Shown here: positions 25,344 to 33,455 of the stretch, piece by piece | Layout of the letters: every line of letters starts with the position of its first letter | How positions within the stretch are numbered: the stretch's first letter is position 1 | Assembly: GCF_003752135.1 (NCBI RefSeq) | Contig: NZ_RJVK01000003.1 | Coordinates: 1-64,000, forward strand | Reading direction: 5' to 3' | DNA length: 64,000 nt | From: Caminibacter pacificus | GTDB lineage: Bacteria > Campylobacterota > Campylobacteria > Campylobacterales > Nautiliaceae | Program-made: the position numbers and the translations under genes | The notes under the pieces: generated by a model | The model's input: only the letters and a program-made list of their open reading frames with translations | Databases searched by the model: none | What the model was told of the DNA's origin: nothing

Positions 25344-26950
25344 AAAAAAAGATTTTAATCATAATCGCCTTTATTATGATAATCTCCACAATAATAAGAA
25401 CATTTATTGTGGGGGCTTCTTTTCTTAATTATTCAAATTCACTTATAAAAAATCAAACGAATTTAATAGTAGATATTCTAAGAGAAGTAATAGATAAAGA
25501 TAAATTCTTACATATCATCCAAAACTCTCATCCGATAAAAAAAATAGAATTTATAAAAGGTCAAAAAAACGAACTTATATATTCGTTTAAAGACAAAACC
25601 ATCATCTCTATCGTACCTTTTAACGAACTCGAATCATTAAAAATAGTCTTTTCGGCAAAAAACTATTTCGATAAACTTCTTATGGCTATTGCGCAGCTTA
25701 TATTAATAGCTCTAATTTCATTGATTATAATTATTTTACTCGTTAATCACTTCCTAAAACCTTATCTCGAAATTCTTGAAAAGATAGAAGAATCCACAAA
25801 TAATATCCTAAAAGGAAACTTCAATAATAAAATCGAATTAAAACTAAAAGGCGAAGCGAAAGATTTCGTAAATTCTTATAACTATTTCCTTCAAAAACTA
25901 AAAGAAAGCTTCGGAGTTATAGAAGAAAAATATACCGCACTTATCGAAAAAGAAAAATCAAACGACCCTCTAAACGACGCAAAAGAGACAATCGAACAAC
26001 TTGCGAATATCTTCAAATTCAAAAGAATAATCGAAGAAGACAACTCATACGAAACGATACTTGAGAGGCTCGTAGATATTATAAAAGAGTTCGAAATTAA
26101 ACATTTCATAATTATAGGCATAGAAAACAACGAAAATATTGCAAAAATAATACACTCTCAAGGTGATATTTGCTGTAACGTTTTAGAAAACTATAAAGAT
26201 TGCAGAGCCTATAGATTAAAAAAAGAGATAAATTCTCTAAAAATGAAAAAAGAGTGTTTATCACACTATTGCAATACCAATCACATATGTCTTCCGTTTA
26301 GCTCTACCGGTAATTTCACCGGTATCTTAAAAATAATTTTTACCGACGAAGAAAAAAAACACGTACTTAAAGTTTTACCTTATATAAAAGCCTACCTAAA
26401 CGAAATATCGACTATTATCGAATCTAAATATACTCTTGAGCTTTTACACAACCAAAACATAAAAGACCCTCTAACAAGACTTTATAACAGAAGATATCTA
26501 GAAAATATGCTCCCGACTTTAATCGAAGGAGCAAAAAGAAGAAACGGAAAAATCGGATTTATTATGCTCGATATGGACCATTTCAAACAAGTAAACGACA
26601 CATACGGTCATGATGCGGGAGATAGAGTACTTGAAAAATTATCGGAAATAATTTTAGAAAACATTAGAAAAAGCGATATTCCGGTAAGATTAGGAGGAGA
26701 AGAGTTTTTAATTATAGCTACAAACATAAAAACTAAAGAAGATTTAAGAAAAATTGCGGATAAAATAAGATTAGCGGTCAAATCTCAACCGTTTTATTTA
26801 AGCAGCGGTTTATATATTAACAAAACAATCAGTATCGGTGCCGCTCTATTTCCTGATGATTGTGAAGACGGAAACGAATGTATAAAACTTGCCGACAAAG
26901 CTCTGTATGAAGCCAAAAACCAAGGAAGAGATAAAATAGTAATTAATTAG
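25340..26950 (+). CDS. Membrane diguanylate cyclase (GGDEF)
   Basis: Makes cyclic di-GMP from two GTP. The 536-aa protein starts with GTG overlapping the glnD stop. Transmembrane segments lie at about 5-25 and 115-140 with a small periplasmic loop between, followed by a HAMP-like stretch and a GAF-like region (about 230-365, with several cysteines: ICCNV, DCRAY, ECLSHYCNTNHIC). The GGDEF domain has the active site GGEEF and an RKSD inhibitory site five residues before it, so product inhibition is likely. The Cys-rich region might sense redox or bind a metal (inference). Coupling to glnD suggests a link between nitrogen status and c-di-GMP. Confidence 0.88.
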   Translation: MKKKILIIIAFIMIISTIIRTFIVGASFLNYSNSLIKNQTNLIVDILREVIDKDKFLHIIQNSHPIKKIEFIKGQKNELIYSFKDKTIISIVPFNELESLKIVFSAKNYFDKLLMAIAQLILIALISLIIIILLVNHFLKPYLEILEKIEESTNNILKGNFNNKIELKLKGEAKDFVNSYNYFLQKLKESFGVIEEKYTALIEKEKSNDPLNDAKETIEQLANIFKFKRIIEEDNSYETILERLVDIIKEFEIKHFIIIGIENNENIAKIIHSQGDICCNVLENYKDCRAYRLKKEINSLKMKKECLSHYCNTNHICLPFSSTGNFTGILKIIFTDEEKKHVLKVLPYIKAYLNEISTIIESKYTLELLHNQNIKDPLTRLYNRRYLENMLPTLIEGAKRRNGKIGFIMLDMDHFKQVNDTYGHDAGDRVLEKLSEIILENIRKSDIPVRLGGEEFLIIATNIKTKEDLRKIADKIRLAVKSQPFYLSSGLYINKTISIGAALFPDDCEDGNECIKLADKALYEAKNQGRDKIVIN

Positions 26951-27719
26951 ATTTAGTGTTTTTTTTCTTTTTTTTACATTTATTTTTTTTAGGTTGTGCA
27001 AACTCAATCAAATCTTCAGCCGTAATAATATCCTCCGGCAAATTCTCAAGCGCTTTTAAAAATACTCTTGTAGTGGTTCTTGCATCTCCAAGAGCTCTAT
27101 GGTCAACTTCGTTTGGCAGATTCAAAGACTCTTTTAGATATTTAAGACCGTATCTTTGGGCTTCTATTGTTTTTTCGGCAAGCGTAATAGTACATAAATG
27201 CCTATTTAAAAGCTCTCCTAAATTCTCTTTTTCAAACTGCTTGGCTAAAAAATTATAATCAAAATCGGCCGCGTGGGCTACAAAAATAGAATCACCCAAA
27301 AAAAGTCTAAATTTTTTGAGTATCTCTTTTTGAGAAGCTTCGTTTTTTAACATCTCTTCGTCTATCCCCGTTACTTTTGTTACATATTTCGGAATATCGG
27401 TAGCTTTTATCAAAAACGAAAACTCATCTACGGGTTTTAAATTTTTTATTTTTACCGCCCCTATTTCGATAGCCTGACCTTCTTTCGGTTTTGAATTGTT
27501 TACTTCCAAATCGACCACCGTATACTCGGCTTCATCATAAGGTATCAGTGCGGTTTTTAAGTAGATTTTGCCGTTTATTTCAGTAAGAGGAAGACCTTGA
27601 AATTTCATCAAATCGTATATTGCGTTAAAATCAAACCCTTCGTAATGTTCTTTTGTCAGATTATAAAATTCATCCTTGCTTATGCCCTCTTTTAACTTCT
27701 TAATCAGTTTCTCAAACAT
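26943..27719 (-). CDS. DnaQ-like 3'-5' exonuclease (DEDDh family)
   Basis: The 258-aa protein has an N-terminal module of about 65 residues (possible winged-helix) followed by a DEDDh exonuclease domain: Exo I VVDLEVN, Exo II HAADFDYNFL and Exo III HRALGDARTT. The domain is of the DNA polymerase III epsilon type, so proofreading is one possible role, but stand-alone repair exonucleases look the same; I cannot separate these. The C terminus is a lysine-rich tail. It overlaps the convergent cyclase gene by 8 nt. Confidence 0.8.
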   Translation of the reverse strand: MFEKLIKKLKEGISKDEFYNLTKEHYEGFDFNAIYDLMKFQGLPLTEINGKIYLKTALIPYDEAEYTVVDLEVNNSKPKEGQAIEIGAVKIKNLKPVDEFSFLIKATDIPKYVTKVTGIDEEMLKNEASQKEILKKFRLFLGDSIFVAHAADFDYNFLAKQFEKENLGELLNRHLCTITLAEKTIEAQRYGLKYLKESLNLPNEVDHRALGDARTTTRVFLKALENLPEDIITAEDLIEFAQPKKNKCKKKKKNTKSN

Positions 27720-27803
27720 CCCTATTCTTTTTTAAAGAATTATAACGAAAAATTATCAAAAGTATAATTATGGAAAATTTTTATCAATTAATATATATTT
27801 TTA

Positions 27804-27832
27804 TTGCAATACTCTACCAAACTTGATATAAT
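27804..27832 (+). promoter_or_regulatory. Sigma70-type promoter of aroF
   Basis: TTGCAA at 27804-27809 and TATAAT at 27827-27832 are separated by 17 bp. They lie 27 bp before the aroF start, with AAAAGGAC as ribosome-binding site in between. The upstream 60 bp are very AT-rich, resembling an UP element. Confidence 0.7.
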
Positions 27833-27859
27833 ATGTCAAAAATTTAAAAAAGGACAAAA

Positions 27860-28918
27860 ATGGTATTAGTTATGAAAGTGGGGGCGACTCAGGACGAGAT
27901 TAACAAAACCATAGAACAAATCAAAGCCTGGGGTCATGATGTAAGCATTGCACCTGGTGAAAAACAAGTTGTAATAGGTATTATCGGAGATAAAACCGAT
28001 TTGATGGGAAGACCTTTAAGTACGCTTCCCGGTGTTGCAAAAGTACTTGAAGTTTCGGCTCCGTACAAAAGAGCAAGTAGAGAATTTCACCCCGAAGATA
28101 GCGTAATTGACGTAGAAGGCGTAAAAATCGGGGGAGGACACAAAGTAATTATTGCCGGACCTTGTAGTGTTGATAATGTTGAAAACGTAGTATATCTTGC
28201 AAAAGTGGCAAAAGCGAACGGCGCGCATATGCTAAGAGGAGGAGCTTATAAGCCAAGAACTTCTCCGTACACTTTCCAAGGACACGGAGAAGAGGGTCTG
28301 AAAATGCTTATGGAAGCTAAAAAAGAAACGGGACTTCCGATTGTTACAGAGCTTATGAGTATAAGCGATATCGATGTAGTATATAAATACGCGGACGTAA
28401 TCCAAATCGGTGCGAGAAATATGCAAAACTTTCCTCTACTTAAAGAAATCGGAAAACTTGATAAACCGGTAATTCTTAAAAACGGAATCGCTTCGACTGT
28501 AAAAGAGCACTTAATGAGTGCGGAATATATTATGAGTGAAGGAAACGATAAAGTTATTTTATGTCTTAGAGGTACGAGAACTTACGAGCCGAGTGTAAGA
28601 AATACACTTGATGTGACACTTGTGCCTATTATGCAAAAAATGACCCACTTACCTATTATCGTAGACCCGAGCCACGCGGCAGGAAAAAGAGAATTCGTAA
28701 GCGCTCTTGCATATGCGGGAATGGCAGTAGGTGCTGACGGACTTATTATCGAAATGCATAATTGTCCTAAAGAAGCACTAAGTGACGGCGACCAAGCATT
28801 GCTTCCAAGAGATTTCGAATATTTAATGAACAAACTTAAAGAACTTAAACCTTGGAGCCAAAAAGAGTGGTGGGAATTTGACAAACAAAAAGAAACGGAT
28901 TGTATAAAAGTTAAATAA
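27860..28918 (+). CDS. aroF: 3-Deoxy-7-phosphoheptulonate (DAHP) synthase
   Basis: First enzyme of the shikimate pathway, joining phosphoenolpyruvate and erythrose 4-phosphate. The 352-aa protein is of the type I-beta (Thermotoga/Bacillus) kind. An N-terminal ferredoxin-like regulatory domain (about 1-70) precedes the barrel, which has AGPCSVDN, GGAYKPRTSPYTFQG, QIGARNMQN, KNGI and DPSHAAGK. The N-terminal extension mediates feedback inhibition by aromatic amino acids in characterised relatives. It is preceded by its own promoter and followed by the hairpin in front of the KaiC gene. Confidence 0.94.
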   Translation: MVLVMKVGATQDEINKTIEQIKAWGHDVSIAPGEKQVVIGIIGDKTDLMGRPLSTLPGVAKVLEVSAPYKRASREFHPEDSVIDVEGVKIGGGHKVIIAGPCSVDNVENVVYLAKVAKANGAHMLRGGAYKPRTSPYTFQGHGEEGLKMLMEAKKETGLPIVTELMSISDIDVVYKYADVIQIGARNMQNFPLLKEIGKLDKPVILKNGIASTVKEHLMSAEYIMSEGNDKVILCLRGTRTYEPSVRNTLDVTLVPIMQKMTHLPIIVDPSHAAGKREFVSALAYAGMAVGADGLIIEMHNCPKEALSDGDQALLPRDFEYLMNKLKELKPWSQKEWWEFDKQKETDCIKVK

Positions 28919-28946
28919 AAAAACTTGATAAAACCCTTGTCAATTT

Positions 28947-28989
28947 AGCCCCTTTTTAGTTAAAATATAGATAAATCTAAAAAGGGGCT
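28947..28989 (+). promoter_or_regulatory. 13-bp perfect inverted repeat covering the KaiC-gene ribosome-binding site
   Basis: AGCCCCTTTTTAG (28947-28959) and CTAAAAAGGGGCT (28977-28989) are exact inverted repeats with a 17-nt loop. The right arm contains the AAGGGG Shine-Dalgarno sequence, 7 nt before the ATG at 28995. In an mRNA reading through from aroF the hairpin would hide the ribosome-binding site. Alternatively TTGTCA (28937-28942) and TAAAAT (28961-28966) are a promoter and the repeat is a DNA operator over its spacer. No U-run follows, so it is not a plus-strand terminator. Confidence 0.7.
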
Positions 28990-28994
28990 TAAAA

Positions 28995-29846
28995 ATGGAA
29001 AAAGAAATTATTACCGATTCTATAATAACTGCAAAAGAAGCACTAAAAAAAGCTCCTAAACTTGAAGGTATAACTACCGGAATCGAAGGCCTTGACAATC
29101 TCTTTTTCACAGCCGTAATTGAAAACAACAAACCCCAAAAAAAACCTCTTGGCGGAATGCCAAAATACAGCGTATGTAACATAACGGGAATCAACGATAC
29201 CGGAAAAAGCTTAATGGCCGAACAATTCGCAATCCATAGGGCTCAGTACGAAAAAGTGTGTTTCGTAACGGTCGAAACTCCGGCAAATTACGTCGTAGCA
29301 AGTATGAAACTAAGAGCTGCGGCTATGGGAGTCGATGCAAAGGTAATCGATGAAAACATCATCTTTATAGACGCCACAAGTCACTATAAACTAAGAGACG
29401 AAATACCGACATTCTTAAATACCTTAGCTTACGCCATCAAAGAATACGACATAAAAGACGTAGTAATTGACTCCATTACCGGATTTTTCGAAAATAAAGA
29501 AATGATGGCAAGAACGATTGTTAGAATGATTTATAATTTCTTAAAAAAATGGTACCAAACTTCTATTTTGGTATCGCAAAAAAGAAGCGGTCACGATTTA
29601 CTAAGCAGCGAAGCGGCCGGAGGTTATGCCGTCGGGCATATAGTAGACGGAACGATAGTACTTAGCAAAGAAGTGATAGATTCAAGCTACAAAGCCAAAA
29701 TGTACAAAAAACCGATAGGTGAAATAATCAGGCTTTTTAGAATAGACGGGTGTAGAATGAGCGGTCATGATACAAAAGTGAGAACTTTAGAAATAACTGA
29801 CACGGGAATCGTAAAAATAGGAAACCCTATAGGAGGTGAATCATGA
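28995..29846 (+). CDS. KaiC-domain RecA-like ATPase (archaeal-type AF_0351 group)
   Basis: The 283-aa protein has one KaiC/RecA ATPase domain: TTGIEGLDNLF at the N terminus, Walker A GINDTGKS (65-72) and Walker B DVVIDS (D159), plus SQKRSGHDLLSSEAAGG. True circadian KaiC has two such domains; this single-domain form resembles a group described in archaea and a few thermophilic bacteria, generally next to a small regulatory protein, as here (family knowledge from memory). Residues 32-55 contain an insertion relative to typical KaiC. It overlaps the next gene by 4 nt and its ribosome-binding site lies in a hairpin. The function is unknown; signalling or regulation of a neighbour is the usual guess. 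Confidence 0.8.
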   Translation: MEKEIITDSIITAKEALKKAPKLEGITTGIEGLDNLFFTAVIENNKPQKKPLGGMPKYSVCNITGINDTGKSLMAEQFAIHRAQYEKVCFVTVETPANYVVASMKLRAAAMGVDAKVIDENIIFIDATSHYKLRDEIPTFLNTLAYAIKEYDIKDVVIDSITGFFENKEMMARTIVRMIYNFLKKWYQTSILVSQKRSGHDLLSSEAAGGYAVGHIVDGTIVLSKEVIDSSYKAKMYKKPIGEIIRLFRIDGCRMSGHDTKVRTLEITDTGIVKIGNPIGGES

Positions 29847-30490
29847 TACTTGAGATAAAAACAAACGATAACGAAATCAAATATTTAGCCGAAAGAGTCT
29901 TTTTTAAATCGATAGACCTTTTAGGCGGTTTAAATAAACTCGCCGAATATAGAACGCTAACATGGCTTCCGAGTATCGCAAGAGCCGCTTTTGTAATAGT
30001 GTTAAGAGAAGAGTATTTAAAAACGGAAGATGAGATAGCTCAGTTTGTAGGCCTTACAAGAAATACAATCAGACAAATCCTAAGAGCCGACCCGAACGCA
30101 GCACTTTATAAAATAGAACATATCGACGAGCTGACAAGCGAAGAAAAAAAACAACTAAAAGTCCATACGGCAGGCGGAATAGCAAAACTTGCATATAAAT
30201 TGGTAAAAGAAGGAGAAGATTCTCAAACGGTTATGGAGTACTGCCGTATGATTTCTCAAGAAGCCGTATCCCAATGCGACGCACCATGGGCTTATTTGGT
30301 ACTTAAAAACATAAAAGGAATGCACTACCCTATTACCGACGCAGACGAATTGATTGAGAGATTAAAAAACATAGAAATAAAAGGCGTAAAAGCTCAAGAC
30401 ATCATCAAAAACATACATTACCCTATCAAAAACCCTGCAATGCTTTTAAAAGAGATAAAAGAACAACTTCAAATGAAAGGAATTGAATGA
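29843..30490 (+). CDS. KaiC-associated helix-turn-helix regulatory protein
   Basis: The 215-aa protein has an N-terminal region with a helix-turn-helix (TEDEIAQFVGLTRNTIRQIL, about 56-75), then an all-helical C-terminal part with repeated GMHYPITD and NIHYPIKN motifs (about 155-200). It matches my memory of the domain family annotated as a probable regulatory domain found beside archaeal KaiC-like genes. The ATGA overlap with the KaiC gene and a 4-nt overlap with pyk place it in the middle of a three-gene unit. The DNA target is not identifiable; the palindrome upstream of the KaiC gene is one candidate. Confidence 0.75.
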   Translation: MILEIKTNDNEIKYLAERVFFKSIDLLGGLNKLAEYRTLTWLPSIARAAFVIVLREEYLKTEDEIAQFVGLTRNTIRQILRADPNAALYKIEHIDELTSEEKKQLKVHTAGGIAKLAYKLVKEGEDSQTVMEYCRMISQEAVSQCDAPWAYLVLKNIKGMHYPITDADELIERLKNIEIKGVKAQDIIKNIHYPIKNPAMLLKEIKEQLQMKGIE

Positions 30491-31875
30491 AAAAGGCAAA
30501 AATCGTAGCAACTTTAGGACCGAGCAGTATCGATAAGATTGAAGATATGATAAAAGCCGGAGTGGACGTTTTTAGGCTCAATTTCTCTCACGCAGACCAT
30601 AAAACGCACAAAGCTTCTATCAAAAAAATAAGAGAAGCGGCTAAAAAACTAAACTCAAAAACGGCTATTCTTCAAGATATAAGCGGTCCGAAAATCAGAA
30701 TCGGTGAAATAAACGGAATTTTGGAATTAAAAAGAGGCGATAAAATAAGACTTGTCAAAAAAAACCCTAAAAGCGCATATGACCTTACTATCAGCTACCC
30801 TGAAATCATTGACCACGTAAACGAAGGGGAATACGTATTTTTCGCCGACGGCTCAATAAGAACCAAAGTAATTGAAAAAACTCCCGATTATCTTGTTTTG
30901 GAAGTTAAAAACGACGGAGTGTTATCAAGCAGGAAAGGAGTAAATTTTCCTCACTCGAACCTAAAAATATCGGCAATTACACCAAAAGACGAAAAAGATT
31001 TGGCATTCGGTGCTAAAAACGAAGTCGATATCGTAGCTATTTCGTTTGTTAATAGAAAAGAGGATATCTTAAAAGCAAAAGAGATTCTTAAAAACGCACA
31101 CCCTAAACATATGCCGTGGGTAATAGCAAAAATCGAAACGAAACAAGCGGTTGAAAATCTTGACGAAATTTTAGAAGCTGCTGACGGGGTAATGGTGGCA
31201 AGAGGCGATTTGGGTATTGAAGTAGGAATAGAAAAAGTACCCGTAATTCAGAAAAAAATAATACGCCGTGCCAATAAGCTCAAAAAACCGGTAATTACGG
31301 CGACTCAAATGCTACTATCTATGGTAAATTCTCCGTTTCCGACGCGTGCGGAAGTTAGCGACGTAGCAAATGCCGTTATGGACGGAACGGATGCCGTTAT
31401 GCTTAGTGACGAAACTACCGTAGGTAAATATCCTATTAAAGCGGTAGAAGTTTTAGTAAAAATCATTCAAGAAATTCAAAGCATTTATCCTTATTATAAA
31501 AAATACGAAATAGAAGACAAAGACGCAATCGCTGCAAGTGTCGCCGACCTTTGTAAAGGAATCGAGCCAAAAGCGATTATTTCATTCACAAGTAGCGGTA
31601 CTACAGTCAAATCAATCGCAAAATACAGACCTAAATCTCCGATTTTTGCGGTAACTCACAGCAGAGACACAAGCAGAAAATTAAAAGTAGTATGGGGAGT
31701 TGAAGAGATTTTTGAAATGCCGAAAATCAAAGACCCTGAAAAACTTATTCATAAATTTATAGAAATCGCAAAAAAATTAAATATCTTAAAAGAAAAAGAC
31801 AAAGTGATTATCACAATGGGTAGTATCGTCGGAAAAGAAGGTACTACAAATATGATAAGGGTCGTTGAAGTTTAG
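30487..31875 (+). CDS. pyk: Pyruvate kinase
   Basis: Converts phosphoenolpyruvate and ADP to pyruvate and ATP. The 462-aa protein has KIVATLGPSS, RLNFSHADH, the active-site lysine segment IAKIETKQAVENLDEI, MVARGDLGIE, TATQMLLSM and a C-terminal allosteric domain ending in NMIRVVEV. It begins ATGA-coupled to the KaiC-associated regulator, an unusual neighbourhood for pyk. The last 4 nt overlap the DUF503 gene on the other strand. Confidence 0.96.
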   Translation: MKKAKIVATLGPSSIDKIEDMIKAGVDVFRLNFSHADHKTHKASIKKIREAAKKLNSKTAILQDISGPKIRIGEINGILELKRGDKIRLVKKNPKSAYDLTISYPEIIDHVNEGEYVFFADGSIRTKVIEKTPDYLVLEVKNDGVLSSRKGVNFPHSNLKISAITPKDEKDLAFGAKNEVDIVAISFVNRKEDILKAKEILKNAHPKHMPWVIAKIETKQAVENLDEILEAADGVMVARGDLGIEVGIEKVPVIQKKIIRRANKLKKPVITATQMLLSMVNSPFPTRAEVSDVANAVMDGTDAVMLSDETTVGKYPIKAVEVLVKIIQEIQSIYPYYKKYEIEDKDAIAASVADLCKGIEPKAIISFTSSGTTVKSIAKYRPKSPIFAVTHSRDTSRKLKVVWGVEEIFEMPKIKDPEKLIHKFIEIAKKLNILKEKDKVIITMGSIVGKEGTTNMIRVVEV

Positions 31876-32147
31876 ATTATTTCGCTATCAAAGAAAAACT
31901 CTATTTCGGGGAAGTTTTTATACAAAAACTCCTCGATAGTTCTTTGTATTTCTGCGGCTTGCTTTTCGTTGTGAGCCAAAAAGGCTATTGCAATACTTGC
32001 TTCTTTGGGATATTCTCCGGAAATATCAAGTACGCTAACATTGAATTTTTTTAATTTATCTTTTATAGAATTGACAATTTTACGACGTTCTTTTAAAGAG
32101 AAGACAAAAGGAAGCTCGAAATCGACGATAAGATTAACTATTACCAT
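31872..32147 (-). CDS. DUF503 (YlxP-like) protein
   Basis: A small 91-aa protein starting MVIVNLIVDFELPFVFSLKERR, matching the DUF503/YlxP family, in which a beta strand leads to an SLKEKR motif; members are often found near ribosome-maturation factors. The function is not established. I prefer the ATG at 32147 to a GTG at 32162 because the family starts with this strand. Either way the start lies within the last codons of the Fur-family gene, implying coupled translation. Confidence 0.8.
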   Translation of the reverse strand: MVIVNLIVDFELPFVFSLKERRKIVNSIKDKLKKFNVSVLDISGEYPKEASIAIAFLAHNEKQAAEIQRTIEEFLYKNFPEIEFFFDSEII

Positions 32148-32535
32148 CCTTGCATTCTTCACAAATTCCGTAGATATATAATTCTTTTTCGCTATCGGAA
32201 TATTTTTCGTTCATTTCCGGTCTTAATAACTCATCCATAGGGATATCTACTACTTTACCGCATTTTTTACAAATAAAATGAGCGTGAGGATCTTTTGTAA
32301 TTTCGAATTTAGGCTTTTGATGAAGACAAATTTCACTGATAATTTTTTCTTCTTTTAAAGCATTGATATTTTTATAAATCGTAGCAAGAGAAATACTTGG
32401 AAACATCTCTTTAATATCTTCATATATCTCTTCTATACTTGCGTGACCTTTTGAATCGAGCTCTTTTAAAATAGCGAGTCTTTGAGGTGTCGTTTTTAAG
32501 TCACTATTTTCAAGGAGGATTTTATAATTTTTCAT
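32134..32535 (-). CDS. perR: Fur-family metalloregulator, PerR-like
   Basis: DNA-binding repressor of 133 aa with an N-terminal winged helix (TTPQRLAILKEL, SLATIYKNINALKEEKII), the metal-binding region HAHFICKKCGKVVD and a second Cys pair near the C terminus (GICEEC), a structural zinc site. PerR is preferred over Fur or Zur because the neighbouring gene is a peroxiredoxin, and PerR-type regulators of peroxide defence are known in Campylobacterota; this subfamily call is inference. Its promoter lies within a 16-bp inverted repeat, consistent with autoregulation. Confidence 0.8.
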   Translation of the reverse strand: MKNYKILLENSDLKTTPQRLAILKELDSKGHASIEEIYEDIKEMFPSISLATIYKNINALKEEKIISEICLHQKPKFEITKDPHAHFICKKCGKVVDIPMDELLRPEMNEKYSDSEKELYIYGICEECKDGNS

Positions 32536-32548
32536 GTCGGCCTTTCAG

Positions 32549-32596
32549 TTTTTTTCTTTACAATATCCAAAAATTTAGACATTGTAAAGAAAAAAA
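32549..32596. promoter_or_regulatory. 16-bp inverted repeat overlapping the perR promoter
   Basis: TTTTTTTCTTTACAAT (32549-32564) and ATTGTAAAGAAAAAAA (32581-32596) are perfect inverted repeats spaced by 16 bp. On the minus strand the arms contain TTTACA (32583-32588) and TATTGT (32560-32565) exactly 17 bp apart, a plausible promoter for perR. A dimeric regulator bound here would cover both boxes. Its position between the prx stop and perR start also allows a weak terminator, but the stem is AT-rich and no clean U-run follows the hairpin on the minus strand. Confidence 0.6.
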
Positions 32597-32606
32597 AGAA
32601 GAAAGA

Positions 32607-33362
32607 TTAAGAGTTTTTGAAAGCCTTAACCATTTCTTCCATTTCTTTAACGTCGTTTTCGTCGATAAGGTCGTTAAGTGTTACGTAAGCACCAACGTTT
32701 CCTGTCATAGGTTCGATATCTGTATTAACAGGTAATGTTTTTTTACCAGGTTTCCAGTTTGCAGGACAAACTTCACCAGTTTTGTATGCATGTTGATGCG
32801 CGATAATTTGTCTTACGAATTCTTTTACGCTTCTACCTACAGGTGGAGCTTGTACTTCTTGCGCTACAACTTGTCCGTCAGGGTTGATTAAGAATCTACC
32901 TCTTAGAGCAAGTCCCGCACCTTCGATCATTACACCGAATTTTCTTGTAACTTCACCAGTCGGGTCAGCTGCGATTGTAAGTTTTAAATCTTTTAGTAAA
33001 GGCTCAGTTTCAACGAATCTTTTGTGTGAGAATTTTGTGTCAGTTGATACTGCAAGTACTTCCACACCAAGTTCTTTTAATAATGGTAACGCTGCGTTCA
33101 TTGCCGCAATTTCAGTAGGACATACGAATGTAAAGTCCGCCGGATAGAAACATACTACAGTCCATTTTCCTTTATAATCATCGCTGCTAACTTCAGTATA
33201 GTGTCCTGTTGCCGCGTCATATGCTTCCATTTTGAATTCAGGCATTTGTTTTAATACTAATACACCTTCTTGAGTTTTGATTTCTTCCATATTTACCTCC
33301 TTAGTTTCTTGTGTTTTGTTTTCAGCTTGTGCTAATTCTTTTGTGTCTTTTTCGCATGCCAT
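32607..33362 (-). CDS. 2-Cys peroxiredoxin (AhpC/Prx1 type) with two strong start sites
   Basis: Reduces hydrogen peroxide and organic peroxides through paired cysteines. The 251-aa protein has the peroxidatic Cys in DFTFVCPTE (C81) and resolving Cys in GEVCPANW (C199). An ATG at 33362 follows GGAGG. A second in-frame ATG at 33290 follows its own TAAGGAGGTAAAT and gives a 227-aa product of standard Prx size. The first 24 residues (starting MACEKD) are charged, contain a cysteine and are not a normal signal peptide. A perfect sigma70 promoter lies upstream. The PerR-like gene follows on the same strand. Confidence 0.95.
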   Translation of the reverse strand: MACEKDTKELAQAENKTQETKEVNMEEIKTQEGVLVLKQMPEFKMEAYDAATGHYTEVSSDDYKGKWTVVCFYPADFTFVCPTEIAAMNAALPLLKELGVEVLAVSTDTKFSHKRFVETEPLLKDLKLTIAADPTGEVTRKFGVMIEGAGLALRGRFLINPDGQVVAQEVQAPPVGRSVKEFVRQIIAHQHAYKTGEVCPANWKPGKKTLPVNTDIEPMTGNVGAYVTLNDLIDENDVKEMEEMVKAFKNS

Positions 33363-33392
33363 ATGGCACCTCCTAATTTTTTATACAACAAA

Positions 33393-33421
33393 ATTATATT
33401 AAAACTCTTCATTATTGTCAA
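33393..33421 (-). promoter_or_regulatory. Consensus sigma70 promoter of the peroxiredoxin gene
   Basis: On the minus strand TTGACA (33416-33421) and TATAAT (33393-33398) are both exact consensus with a 17-bp spacer, 31 bp before the upstream prx start. This implies very strong expression, which a repressor such as PerR would have to control. An AT-rich stretch precedes the -35 box. Confidence 0.85.
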
Positions 33422-33455
33422 TAGAAAAAAGTAAAAAAAGGAAAAATTTTTTCGT

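Noticed and set aside
28947-28989. Rho-independent terminator of aroF
   Set aside because: The hairpin is strong but is followed by CTTAAAAATGG with no U-run, and it sits over the next ribosome-binding site.
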